DNA of 64,000 nucleotides. It comes from Pleurodeles waltl. Taxonomy: Eukaryota; Chordata; Amphibia; Caudata; Salamandridae. Shown here piece by piece: positions 1-11,816 of this stretch. Positions within the stretch are counted from its first letter, which is position 1. Each line of letters opens with the position of its first letter. The position numbers and the translations under genes are program-made. The stretch is from NCBI RefSeq assembly GCF_031143425.1, contig NW_027150016.1, positions 62,001-126,000 of the forward strand. The letters are read 5' to 3'. The notes below the pieces were generated by a model. That model saw nothing but the letters and a program-made list of their open reading frames with translations, was not told the DNA's origin and did no database searches.

Positions 1-206
1 AAGTGAAAAAATCCAAATTGAATACATTTCTTCAAAAAAGTCGCAAAGTCCCACTCTGAATGGGGACTTAGAAAAAATTTCAACATTTATCATCCAAAAA
101 GGGAAAGCATCCAAATTTAATTTTCTTCTGCAAAGAAATGATAAACTCCCATTCTGACAAGGGCCTTAGAAGTTCTTTTGACTTTTTACAAAAGTTGAAT
201 TTTTTT
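1..206. repeat. Partial unit at left edge (d, e and f modules)
   Basis: The window opens within a d module, followed by an e module (cgcaaagtcccactctgaat near 52) and an f module (ataaactcccattctgacaa near 150). It runs into the first hairpin at 207. This is the tail of a unit whose start is outside the window, so its length class is unknown. Confidence 0.9.
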
Positions 207-258
207 CTAAGTCCCATCTCATTATGAGATGGGACTTAGAAAAATATTCAACTTTTGT
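188..258. repeat. Long hairpin, 34-bp arms, typical copy
   Basis: The left arm is at 188-221, the loop TTA at 222-224 and the right arm at 225-258. The inner 15 bp (ctaagtcccatctca / tgagatgggacttag) pair perfectly. The outer 19 bp pair with one mismatch, because the left arm has gaattttttt where the right arm predicts gaatattttt. One copy occurs per unit. It could form a cruciform in supercoiled DNA or a stable stem in RNA; neither is shown. Confidence 0.95.
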
Positions 259-264
259 CTAAGT

Positions 265-290
265 TGACATGTGTTCCGCTTCCCATGTCA
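265..290. repeat. Second inverted repeat beside the long hairpin
   Basis: TGACATG (265-271) and CATGTCA (284-290) are perfect 7-bp inverted arms around a 12-base loop containing the CpG of ttccgctt. The right arm overlaps a third inverted repeat, TCCCAT (281-286) with ATGGGA (293-298), so the two folds exclude each other. The same arrangement follows the long hairpin in essentially every unit. Confidence 0.85.
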
Positions 291-894
291 GAATGGGACA
301 TTTCGACTTATTGGATGGAAAGATAAACTTTTTTGATCCAAATAGTGAAAAAGTGAAAATTCATAGTTTTTGTCAAAAATGTGACAAAGTCCCATTCTGA
401 GTATTGATTTGAAAAATTTTCAAATTTTTCATCTAAAAGGTGAAAAAAATCCAAATTTCATCTTTTTAGTCCCAAAAGTGAAAAAACAAATTTCAATATT
501 TTTCTTCAAAAAAGTGACAAAGTCCCATTCTGAGTGGACACTTAGAAAAAAAATCTACTTTTTTCATCCAAAAAGTGAAAAAATCCAAATTTCATCTTTT
601 TTCGTCCCAAAAGTGAAAAAATCAAATTTCAATTTTTTTCTTCAAAAAAGTGACAAAGTCCCATTCTGAGTGGGCACTTAGAAAAAATTTCGACTTTTTC
701 ATCCAAAAAGTGAAAAAATCCAAATTGAATACATTTCTTCAAAAAAGTCGCAAAGTCCCACTCTGAATGGGGACTTAGAAAAAATTTCAACATTTATCGT
801 CCAAAAAGTGAAAGCATCCAAATTTAATTTTCTTCTGCAAAGAAGCGATAAACTCCCATTCTGACAAGGGACTTGGAAGCTCTTTTGACTTTTT

Positions 895-965
895 ACAAAA
901 GTTGAATTTTTTTCTAAGTCCCATCTCATTATGAGATGGGACTTAGAAAAAAATTCAACTTTTGT
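895..965. repeat. Long hairpin with fully complementary 34-bp arms
   Basis: The left arm is at 895-928, the loop at 929-931 and the right arm at 932-965. Here the right arm has seven A residues before ttcaacttttgt, where the other copies have aaaaata, so the usual mismatch is absent. This is the only copy I saw with a perfect 34-bp inverted repeat. Confidence 0.92.
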
Positions 966-1426
966 CTAAGTTGACATGTGTTCCGCTTCCTATGTCAGAA
1001 TGGGACATTTCGACTTATTGGATGGAAAGATAAACTTTTTTCATCCAAATAGTGAAAAAGTGAAAATTCATAGTTTTTGTCAAAAATGTGACAAAGTCCC
1101 ATTCTGAGTAGGGATTTGAAAAAATTTCACATTTTTCATCCAAAAGGTGAAAAAAATCCAAATTTCATCTTTTTAGTCCCAAAAGTGAAAAAACAAATTT
1201 CAATATTTTTCTTCAAAAAAGTGACAAAGTCCCATTCTGAGTGGGCACTTAGAAAAAAATTCAACTTTTTTCATCCAAAAAGTGAAAAAATCCAAATTTC
1301 ATCTTTTTTAGTCCCAAAAGTAAAAAAATCAAAGTTCATTTTTTTTCTTCAAAAAAGTGACAAAGTCCCATTGTGAGTGGGCACTTAGAAAAACATTCTA
1401 CTTTTTCATCCAAAAAGTGAAAAAAT

Positions 1427-1440
1427 CCAAATAAAGTCGC
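1427..1440. repeat. 18-bp deletion at a d/e module junction
   Basis: The usual text between a d module and the next e module (ccaaattgaatacatttc, then ttcaaaaaagtcgc) is shortened here to ccaaataaagtcgc. The loss is 18 bases. Together with two single-base losses (near 1508 and 1570) it explains the 687-bp unit at 914-1600. Confidence 0.85.
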
Positions 1441-2666
1441 AAAGTCCCACTCTGAATGGGGACTTAGAAAACATTTCAACATTTATCATCCAAAAAGGGA
1501 AAGCATCCAATTTAATTTTCTTCTGCAAAGAAGTGATAAACTCCCATTCTGACAAGGGCGTTAGAAGTTCTTTGACTTTTTACAAAAGTTGAATTTTTTT
1601 CTAAGTCCCATCTCATTATGAGATGGGACTTAGAAAAATATTCAACTTTTGTCTAAGTTGACATGTGTTCCGCTTCCCATGTCAGAATGGGACATTTCGA
1701 CTTATTGGATGGAAAGATAAACTTTTTTGATCCAAATAGTGAAAAAAGTGAATATTCATAGTTTTTGTCAAAAATGTGACAAAGTCCCATTCTGAGTAGG
1801 GATTTGAAAAAATTTCACATTTTTCATCCAAAAGGTGAAAAAAATCAAAATTTCATCTTTTTAGTCCCAAAAGTGAAAAAACAAATTTCAATATTTTTCT
1901 TCAAAAAAGTGACAAAGTCCCATTCTGAGTGGGCACTTAGAAAAAAATTCAACTTTTTTCATCCAAAAAGTGAAAAAATCCAAATTTCATCTTTTTTAGT
2001 CCCAAAAGTAAAAAAATCAAAGTTCATTTTTTTTCTTCAAAAAAGTGACAAAGTCCCATTCTGAGTGGGCCCTTAGAAAAAATTTCTACTTTTTCATCCA
2101 AAAAGTGAAAAAATCCAAATTGAATACATTTCTTCAAAAAGTCGCAAAGTCTCACTCTGAATGGGGACTTAGAAAACATTTCAACATTTATCATCCCAAA
2201 AAGGGAAAGCATCCAAATTTAATTTTCTTCTGCAAAGAAGTGATAAACTCCCATTCTGACAAGGGCCTTAGAAGTTCTTTTGACTTTTTACAAAAGTTGA
2301 ATTTTTTTCTAAGTCCCATCTCATTATGAGATGGGACTTAGAAAAATATTCAACTTTTGTCTAAGTTGACATGTGTTCCGCTTCCCATGTCAGAATGGGA
2401 CATTTCGACTTATTGGATGGAAAGATAAACTTTTTTGATCCAAATAGTGAAAAAGTGAATATTCATAGTTTTTGTCAAAAATGTGACAAAGTCCCATTCT
2501 GAGTAGGGATTTGAAAAAATTTCACATTTTTCATCCAAAAGGTGAAAAAAATCAAAATTTCATCTTTTTAGTCCAAAAGTGAAAAAACAAATTTCAATAT
2601 TTTTCTTCAAAAAAGTGACAAAGTCCCATTCTGAGTGGGCACTTAGAAAAAATTTCAACTTTTTTC

Positions 2667-2720
2667 ATCCAAAAAGTGAAAAAATCAAAATTTCAATTTT
2701 TTAGTCCCAAAATTGAAAAA
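2667..2720. repeat. Short AT inverted repeats inside a c' module variant
   Basis: In this c' variant tttcaatttt and aaaattgaaa form perfect 10-bp inverted arms around the mid-module ttagtccc. The variant, marked by aaaattg instead of aaaagtg, recurs in D units, C units and many B units (for example near 6655, 9645, 15710 and 31740). Confidence 0.8.
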
Positions 2721-4853
2721 ATCAAATTTCAATTTTTTTCTTCAAAAAAGTGACAAAGTCCCATTCTGAGTGGGCACTTAGAAAAAAAATCTACTTTTTC
2801 ATCCAAAAAGTGAAAAATCCAAATTGAATACATTTCTTCAAAAATGTCGCAAAGTCCCACTCTGAATGGGGACTTAGAAAAAATTTCAACATTTATCGTC
2901 CAAAAAGGGAAAGCATCCAAATTTAATTTTCTTCTGCAAAGAAGTGATAAACTCCCATTCTGACAAGGGCCTTAGAAGTTCTTTTGACATTTACAAAGTT
3001 GAATTTTTTTCTAATTCCCATCTCATTATGAGATGGGACTTAGAAAAATATTCAATATTTGTCTAAGTTGACATGTGTTCCGCTTCCCTTGTCAGAATGG
3101 GACATTTCGACTTATTGGATGGAAAGATAAACTTTTTTGATCCAAATAGTGAAAAAGTGAAAATTCATAGTTTTTGTCAAAATGTGACAAAGTCCCATTC
3201 TGAGTAGGGATTTGAAAAAATTTCACATTTTCATCCAAAAGGTGAAAAAAATCCAAATTTCATCTTTTTAGTCCCAAAAGTGAAAAAAAAAATTTCAATA
3301 TTTTTCGTCAAAAAAGTGACAAAGTCCCATTCTGAGTGGGCACTTAGAAAAAAATTTAACTTTTTTCATCCAAAAAGTGAAAAAATCCAAATTTCATCTT
3401 TTTTAGTCCCAAAAGTGAAAAATCAAATTGCAATTTTTTTCTTCAAAAAAGTGACAAAGTCCCATTCTGAGTGGGCACTTAAATTTTTTTTCGACTTTTT
3501 CATCCAAAAAGTGAAAAAATCCAAATTCAATACATTTCTTCAAAAATGTCGCAAAGTCCCACTCTGAATGGGGACTTAGAAAAAATTTCAACATTTATCG
3601 TCCAAAAAGTGAAAGCATCCAAATTTAATTTTCTTCTGCAAAGAAGCGATAAACTCCCATTCTGACAAGGGACTTGGAAGCTCTTTTGACTTTTTACAAA
3701 AGTTGAATTTTTTTCTAAGTCCCATCTCATTATGAGATGGGACTTAGAAAAATATTCAACTTTTGTCTAAGTTGACATGTGTTCCGCTTCCCATGTCAGA
3801 ATGGGACATTTCGACTTATTGGATGGAAAGATAAACTTTTTTGATCCAAATAGTGAAAAAGTGAAAATTCATAGTTTTTGTCAAAAATGTGACAAAGTCC
3901 CATTCTGAGTATTGATTTGAAAAAATTTCACATTTTTCATCTAAAAAGTGAAAAAATCCAAATTTCATCTTTTTCGTCCCAAAAGTGAAAAAATCAAATT
4001 TCAATTTTTTTCTTCAAAAAAGTGACAAAGTCCCATTCTGAGTGGGCACTTAGAAAAAATTTCTACTTTTTCATCCAAAAAGTGAAAAAATCCAAATTGA
4101 ATACATTTCTTCAAAAAAGTCGCAAAGTCCCACTCTGAATGGGGACTTAGAAAAAATTTCAACATTTATCGTCCAAAAAGGGAAAGCATCAAATTTAATT
4201 TTCTTCTGCAAAGAAGTGATAAACTCCCATTCTGACAAGGGCCTTAGAAGTTCTTTTGACATTTACAAAAGTTGAATTTTTTTCTAAGTCCCATCTCATT
4301 ATGAGATGGGACTTAGAAAAATATTCAACTTTTGTCTAAGTTGACATGTGTTCCGCTTCCCATGTCAGTATGGGACAATTCGACTTATTGGATGGAAAGA
4401 TAAACGTTTTTGATCCAAATAGTGAAAAAGTGAAAATTCATAGTTTTTGTCAAAAATGTGACAAAGTCCCATTCTGAGTAGGGATTTGAACATTTTTCAC
4501 ATTTTTCATCCAAAAGGTGAAAAAAATCAAAATTTAATCTTTTTAGTCCCAAAAGTGAAAAAACAAATTTCAATATTTTTCTTCAAAAAAGTGACAAAGT
4601 CCCATTCTGAGTGGGCACTTAGAAAAAATTTCTACTTTTTCATCCAAAAGTGAAAAAATCCAAATTGAATACATTTCTTCAAAAAAGTCGCAAAGTCCCA
4701 CTCTGAATGGGGACTTAGAAAAAATTTCAACATTTATAATCCAAAAAGGGAAAGCATCCAAATTTAATTTTCTTCTGCAAAGAAGTGATAAACTCCCATT
4801 CTGACAAGGGCCTTAGAAGTTCTTTTGACTTTTTACAAAAGTTGAATTTTTTT

Positions 4854-5561
4854 CTAAGTCCCATCTCATTATGAGATGGGACTTAGAAAAATATTCAACT
4901 TTTGTATAAGTTGACATGTGTTCCGCTTCCCATGTCAGAATGGGACATTTCGACTTATTGGATGGAAAAGATAAACTTTTTTGATCCAAATAGTGAAAAA
5001 GTGAAAATTCATGGTTTTTGTCAAAAATGTGACAAAGTCCCATTCTGAGTATTGATTTGAAAAATTTTCAAATTTTTCATCTAAAAGGTGAAAAAAATCC
5101 AAATTTCATCTTTTTAGTCCCAAAAGTGAAAAAACAAATTTCAATATTTTTCTTCAAAAAAGTGACAAAGTCCCATTCTGAGTGGACACTTAGAAAAAAA
5201 ATCTACTTTTTTCATCCAAAAAGTGAAAAAATCCAAATTTCATCTTTTTTCGTCCCAAAAGTGAAAAAATCAAATTTCAATTTTTTTCTTCAAAAAAGTG
5301 ACAAAGTCCCATTCTGAGTGGGCACTTAGAAAAAACTTCGACTTTTTCATCCAAAAAGTGAAAAAATCCAAATTGAATACATTTCTTCAAAAAAGTCGCA
5401 AAGTCCCACTCTGAATGGGGACTTAGAAAAAATTTCAACATTTATCGTCCAAAAAGTGAAAGCATCCAAATTTAATTTTCTTCTGCAAAGAAGCGATAAA
5501 CTCCCATTCTGACAAGGGACTTGGAAGCTCTTTTGACTTTTTACAAAAGTTGAATTTTTTT
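4854..5561. repeat. B unit nearly identical to 207-913
   Basis: This unit shares several private variants with the unit at 207: gagtattgatttg instead of gagtagggatttg, gagtggacactt in the second core, and cgtcccaaaagtg instead of agtcccaaaagtg. The start-to-start shift is 4,647. It supports a block duplication of about 4.65 kb in the left domain. Confidence 0.85.
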
Positions 5562-6877
5562 CTAAGTCCCATCTCATTATGAGATGGGACTTAGAAAAAT
5601 ATTCAACTTTTGTCTAAGTTGACATGTGTTCCTCTTCCCATGTCAGAATGGGACATTTCGACTTATTGGATGGAAAGATAAACATTTTTCATCCAAATAG
5701 TGAAAAAGTGAAAATTCATAGTTTTTGTCAAAAATGTGACAAAGTCCCATTCTGAGTAGGGATTTGAAAAAATTTCACATTTTTCATCCAAAAGGTGAAA
5801 AAAATCCAAATTTCATCTTTTTCGTCCCAAAAGTGAAAAAACAAATTTCAATATTTTTCTTCAAAAAAGTGACAAAGTCCCATTCTGAGTGGGCACTTAG
5901 AAAAAAATTCAACTTTTTTCATCCAAAAAGTGAAAAAATCCAAATTTCATCTTTTTTAGTCCCAAAAGTAAAAAAATCAAATTTCATTTTTTTTTTCAAA
6001 AAAGTGACAAAGTCCCATTCTGAGTGGGCACTTAGAAAAAATTTCTACTTTTTCATCCAAAAAGTGAAAAAATCCAAATTGAATACATTTCTTCAAAAAA
6101 GTCGCAAAGTCCCACTCTGAATGGGGACTTAGAAAACATTTCAACATTTATCATCCAAAAAGGGAAAGCATCCAAATTTAATTTTCTTCTGCAAAGAAGT
6201 GATAAACTCCCATTCTGACAAGGGCCTTAGAAGTTCTTTTGACTTTTTACAAAAGTTGAATTTTTTTCTAAGTCCCATCTCATTATGAGATGGGACTTAG
6301 AAAAATATTCAACTTTTGTCTAAGTTGACATGTGTTCCGCTTCCCATGTCAGAATGGGACATTTCGACTTATTGGATGGAAAGATAAACTTTTTTGATCC
6401 AAATAGTGAAAAAGTGAATATTCATAGTTTTTGTCAAAAATGTGACAAAGTCCCATTCTGAGTAGGGATTTGAAAAAATTTCACATTTTTCATCCAAAAG
6501 GTGAAAAAAATCAAAATTTCATCTTTTTAGTCCCAAAAGTGAAAAAACAAATTTCAATATTTTTCTTCAAAAAAGTGACAAAGTCCCATTCTGAGTGGGC
6601 ACTTAGAAAAAATTTCAACTTTTTTCATCCAAAAAGTGAAAAAATCAAAATTTCAATTTTTTAGTCCCAAAATTGAAAAAATCAAATTTCAATTTTTTTC
6701 TTCAAAAAAGTGACAAAGTCCCATTCTGAGTGGGCACTTAGAAAAAAAATCTACTTTTTCATCCAAAAAGTGAAAAAATCCAAATTGAATACATTTCTTC
6801 AAAAATGTCGCAAAGTCCCACTCTGAATGGGGACTTAGAAAAAATTTCAACATTTATCGTCCAAAAAGGGAAAGCAT

Positions 6878-6918
6878 CCAAATTTAATTTTCTTCTGCCC
6901 AAATTTAATTTTCTTCTG
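6878..6918. repeat. 21-bp local tandem duplication
   Basis: The 20-mer ccaaatttaattttcttctg occurs at 6878-6897 and again at 6899-6918, a period of 21 bases. No other unit I read has it. It accounts for the 728-bp length of the unit at 6268-6995 (707 + 21). Confidence 0.93.
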
Positions 6919-7704
6919 CAAAGAAGCGATAAACTCCCATTCTGACAAGGGACTTGGAAGGCTCTTTTGACTTTTTACAAAAGTTGAATTTTTTTCTAAG
7001 TCCCATCTCATTATGAGATGGGACTTAGAAAAATATTCAACTTTTGTCTAAGTTGACATGTGTTCCGCTTCCCATGTCAGCATGGGACATTTCGACTTAT
7101 TGGATGGAAAGATAAACTTTTTTGATCCAAATAGTGAAAAAGTGAAAATTCATAGTTTTTTGTCAAAAATGTGACAAAGTCCCATTCTGAGTATTGATTT
7201 GAAAATTTTTCACATTTTTCATCTAAAAGGTGAAAAAAAATCCAAATTTCATCTTTTTAGTCCCAAAAGTGAAAAAACAAATTTCAATATTTTTCTTCAA
7301 AAAAGTGACAAAGTCCCATTCTGAGTGGACACTTAGAAAAAAAATCTACTTTTTTCATCCAAAAAGTGAAAAAATCCAAATTTCATCTTTTTTCGTCCCA
7401 AAAGTGAAAAAATCAAATTTCAATTTTTTTCTTCAAAAAAGTGACAAAGTCCCATTCTGAGTGGGCACTTAGAAAAAATTTCGACTTTTTCATCCAAAAA
7501 GTGAAAAAATCCAAATTGAATACATTTCTTCAAAAAAGTCGCAAAGTCCCACTCTGAATGGGGACTTAGAAAAAATTTCAACATTTATCGTCCAAAAAGT
7601 GAAAGCATCCAAATTTAATTTTCTTCTGCAAAGAAGCGATAAACTCCCATTCTGACAAGGGACTTGGAAGCTCTTTTGACTTTTTACAAAAGTTGATTTT
7701 TTTT

Positions 7705-8550
7705 CTAAGTCCCATCTCATTATGAGATGGGACTTAGAAAAATATTCAACTTTTGTCTAAGTTGACATGGTGTTCCGCTTCCCATGTCAGAATGGGACAT
7801 TTCGACTTATTGGATGGAAAGATAAACTTTTTTCATCCAAATAGTGAAAAAGTGAAAATTCATAGTTTTTGTCAAAAATTTGACAAAGTCCCATTCTGAG
7901 TAGGGATTTGAAAAAATTTCACATTTTTCATCCAAAAGGTGAAAAAAATCCAAATTTCATCTTTTTCGTCCCAAAAGTGAAAAAACACATTTCAATATTT
8001 TTCTTCAAAAAAGTGACAAAGTCCCATTCTGAGTGGGCACTTAGAAAAAAATTCAACTTTTTTCATCCAAAAAGTGAAAAAATCCAAATTTCATCTTTTT
8101 TAGTCCCAAAAGTAAAAAAATCAAATTTTATTTTTTTTCTTCAAAAAAGTGACAAAGTCCCATTGTGAGTGGGCACTTAGAAAAAAATTCTACTTTTTCA
8201 TCCAAAAAGTGAAAAAAATCCAAATTTCATCTTTTTTAGTCCCAAAATTGAAAAAATAAAATTTCAATTTTTTTCTTCAAAAAAGTGACAAAGTCCCATT
8301 CTGAGTGGGCACTTAGAAAAAAAATTCTACTTTTTCATCCAAAAAGTGAAAAAATCCAAATTGAATACATTTCTTCAAAAAAGTCGCAAAGTCCCACTGT
8401 GAATGGGGAACTTAGAAAAAATTTCAACATTTATCGTCCAAAAAGGGAAAGCATCCAAATTTAATTTTCTTCTGCAAAGAAGCGATAAACTCCCATTCTG
8501 ACAAGGGACTTGGAAGCTCTTTTAACTTTTTACAAAAGTTGAATTTTTTT
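7705..8550. repeat. C unit (846 bp), first copy
   Basis: This hairpin-to-hairpin unit carries two extra c'-type modules compared with the A unit. The later c' modules contain the aaaattgaaa half of a short inverted repeat (near 8235). It is 4 bp longer than the two other C units, consistent with single-base homopolymer gains such as ggggaactt near 8405. Confidence 0.85.
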
Positions 8551-11500
8551 CTAAGTCCCATCTCATTATGAGATGGGACTTAGAAAAATATTCAACTTTT
8601 GTCTAAGTTGACATGTGTTCCGCTTCCCATGTCAGAATGGGACATTTCGACTTATTGGATGGAAAGATAAACTTTTTTGATCCAAATAGTGAAAAAGTGA
8701 AAATTCATAGTTTTTGTCAAAAATGTGACAAAGTCCCATTCTGAGTAGGGATTTGAAAACATTTCACATTTTTCATCTAAAAGGTGAAAAAAATCCAAAT
8801 TTCATCTTTTTAGTCCCAAAAGTGAAAAAACAAATTTCAATATTTTTCTTCAAAAAAGTGACAAAGTCCCATTCTGAGTGGGCACTTAGAAAAAAATTCA
8901 ACTTTTTTCATCCAAAAAGTGAAAAAATCCAAATTTCATCTTTTTTAGTCCCAAAAGTAAAAAAATCAAATTTCATTTTTTTTCTTCAAAAAAGTGACAA
9001 AGTCCCATTGTGAGTGGGCACTTAGAAAAAATTTCTACTTTTTCATCCAAAAAGTGAAAAAATCCAAATTGAATACATTTCTTCAAAAAAGTCGCAAAGT
9101 CCCACTCTGAATGGGGACTTAGAAAAAAATTTCAACATTTATCATCCAAAAAGGGAAAGCATCCAAATTTAATTTTCTTCTGCAAAGAAGTGATAAACTC
9201 CCATTCTGACAAGGGCCTTAGAAGTTCTTTTGACTTTTTACAAAAGTTGAATTTTTTTCTAAGTCCCATCTCATTATGAGATGGGACTTAGAAAAATATT
9301 CAACTTTTGTCTAAGTTGACATGTGTTCCGCTTCCCATGTCAGAATGGGACATTTCGACTTATTGGATGGAAAGATAAACTTTTTTGATCCAAATAGTGA
9401 AAAAGTGAATATTCATAGTTTTTGTCAAAAATGTGACAAAGTCCCATTCTGAGTAGGGATTTGAAAAAATTTCACATTTTTCATCCAAAAGGTGAAAAAA
9501 ATCCAAATTTCATCTTTTTAGTCCCAAAAGTGAAAAAACAAATTTCAATATTTTTCTTCAAAAAAGTGACAAAGTCCCATTCTGAGTGGGCACTTAGAAA
9601 AAATTTCAACTTTTTTCATCCAAAAAGTGAAAAAATCAAAATTTCAATTTTTTAGTCCCAAAATTGAAAAAATCAAATTTCATTTTTTATCTTCAAAAAA
9701 GTGACAAAGTCCCATTGTGAGTGGGCACTTAGAAAAACATTCTACTTTTTCATCCAAAAAGTGAAAAAAATCCAAATTGAATACATTTCTTCAAAAAAGT
9801 CGCAAAGTCCCACTCTGAATGGGGACTTAGAAAAAATTTCAACATTTATCGTCCAAAAAGGGAAAGCATCCAAATTTAATTTTCTTCTGCAAAGAAATGA
9901 TAAACTCCCATTCTGACAAGGGCCTTAGAAGTTCTTTTGACTTTTTACAAAAGTTGAATTTTTTTCTAAGTCCCATCTCATTATGAGATGGGACTTAGAA
10001 AAATATTCAACTTTTGTCTAAGTTGACATGTGTTCCGCTTCCCATGTCAGAATGGGACATTTCGACTTATTGGATGGAAAGATAAACTTTTTGATCCAAA
10101 TAGTGAAAAAGTGAAAATTCATAGTTTTTGTCAAAAATGTGACAAAGTCCCATTCTGAGTAGGGATTTGAAAAAATTTCACATTTTTCATCCAAAAGGTG
10201 AAAAAAATCCAATTTCATCTTTTTTAGTCCCAAAAGTGAAAAAACACATTTCAATATTTTTCTTCAAAAAAGTGACAAAGTCCCATTCTGAGTGGGCACT
10301 TAGAAAAAATTTCTACTTTTTCATCCAAAAAGTGAAAAAAATCCAAATTGAATACATTTCTTCAAAAAAGTCGCAAAGTCCCACTCTGAATGGGGACTTA
10401 GAAAAAATTTCAACATTTATCATCCAAAAAGGGAAAGCATCCAAATTTAATTCTCTTCTGCAAAGAAGTGATAAACTCCCATTCTGACAAGGGCCTTAGA
10501 AGTTCTTTTGACTTTTTACAAAAGTTGAATTTTTTTCTAAGTCCCATCTCATTATGAGATGGGACTTAGAAAAATATTCAACTTTTGTCTAAGTTGACAT
10601 GTGTTCCGCTTCCCATGTCAGAATGGGACATTTCGACTTATTGGATGGAAAGATAAACTTTTTTGATCCAAATAGTGAAAAAGTGAAAATTCATAGTTTT
10701 TTGTCAAAAATGTGACAAAGTCCCATTCTGAGTAGGGATTTGAAAAAATTTCACATTTTTCATCCAAAAGGTGAAAAAAATCCAAATTTCATCTTTTTAG
10801 TCCCAAAAGTGAAAAAACAAATTTCAATATTTTTCTTCAAAAAAGTGACAAAGTCCCATTCTGAGTGGGCACTTAGAATTTTTTTTAACTTTTTTCATCC
10901 AAAAAGTGAAAAAATCCAAATTTCATCTTTTTTAGTCCCAAAAGTAAAAAAATCAAATTTCATTTTTTTTCTTCAAAAAAGTGACAAAGTCCCATTCTGA
11001 GTGGGCACTTAGAAAAAATTTCTACTTTTTCATCCAAAAAGTGAAAAAATCCAAATTGAATACATTTCTTCAAAAAAGTCGCAAAGTCGCACTCTGAATG
11101 GGGACTTAGAAAAAATTTCAACATTTATCATCCAAAAAGGGAAAGCATCCAAATTTAATTTTCTTCTGCAAAGAAGTGATAAACTCCCATTCTGACAAGG
11201 GCCTTAGAAGTTCTTTTGACTTTTTACAAAAGTTGATTTTTTTTCTAAGTCCCATCTCATTATGAGATGGGACTTAGAAAAATATTCAACTTTTGTCTAA
11301 GTTGACATGTGTTCCGCTTCCCATGTCAGAATGGGACATTTCGACTTATTGGATGGAAAGATAAACTTTTTTGATCCAAATAGTGAAAAAGTGAAAATTC
11401 ATAGTTTTTGTCAAAAATGTGACAAAGTCCCATTCTGAGTAGGGATATGAAAAAATTTCAAATTTTTCATCCAAAAGGTGAAAAAAATCAAAATTTCATC

Positions 11501-11816
11501 TTTTTAGTCCCAAAAGTGAAAAAACACATTTCAATATTTTTCTTCAAAAAAGTGACAAAGTCCCATTCTGAGTGGGCACTTAGAAAAAATTTCTACTTTT
11601 TCATCCAAAAAGTGAAAAAATCCAAATTGAATACATTTCTTCAAAAAAGTCGCAAAGTCCCACTCTGAATGGGGACTTAGAAAAAATTTCAACATTTATC
11701 ATCCAAAAAGGGAAAGCATCCAAATTTAATTCTCTTCTGCAAAGAAGTGATAAACTCCCATTCTGACAAGGGCCTTAGAAGTTCTTTTGACTTTTTACAA
11801 AAGTTGAATTTTTTTT

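Larger units (their letters stand above)
207..9965. repeat. Left domain: mostly B units, irregular lengths
   Basis: Hairpin cores start at 207, 914, 1601, 2309, 3011, 3715, 4284, 4854, 5562, 6268, 6996, 7705, 8551 and 9259. Spacings are 707, 687, 708, 702, 704, 569, 570, 708, 706, 728, 709, 846, 708 and 707. The first unit and the unit at 4854 are near-identical (shift 4,647-4,648), and the unit at 2309 resembles the one at 6268 (shift 3,959). This looks like an imperfect block duplication in which the second copy lost one unit. Many single-base homopolymer changes plus an 18-bp deletion and a 21-bp duplication make this the least uniform part of the window. Confidence 0.88.

Noticed and set aside
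207..239. Rho-independent transcription terminator (hairpin flanked by T-run)
   Set aside because: The stem is A/T-flanked on both sides, occurs 94 times without any gene upstream, and the array is eukaryotic in character.
188..258. Terminal inverted repeat of a DNA transposon or MITE
   Set aside because: The two arms are separated by only three bases and lie in constant phase within a tandem array. There is no target-site duplication and no isolated copy.
300..320. CENP-B box in tttcgacttattggatgg
   Set aside because: The TTCG and the central A match the CENP-B core pattern, but the CGGG part reads GGAT, so only 6 of 9 core positions agree.
409..669. Recurrent 86-codon open frames on the plus strand, beginning MKNFQIF or MKKFHIF, repeated dozens of times across the window (also 64- and 73-codon forms)
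   Set aside because: Their ends follow module lengths: c is 133 and c' 136 bases, so the frame is lost at module borders. Variants include frame-shifting homopolymer changes with no sign of selection for frame. The starts sit at an ordinary ttgaaaa segment without a recognised promoter or start context. They read as repeat by-products rich in K, F and S.
699..929. Recurrent 60-79-codon open frames on the minus strand, beginning MRWDLEK or MLKFF
   Set aside because: They start inside the hairpin or e module on the opposite strand of the same repeat and overlap plus-strand frames. No recognisable domain and no frame conservation between units.
5764..6120. Longest open frame, 118 codons
   Set aside because: It is longer only because a one-base loss in a T-run near 5990 joins two module frames. 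Neighbouring units do not keep it.
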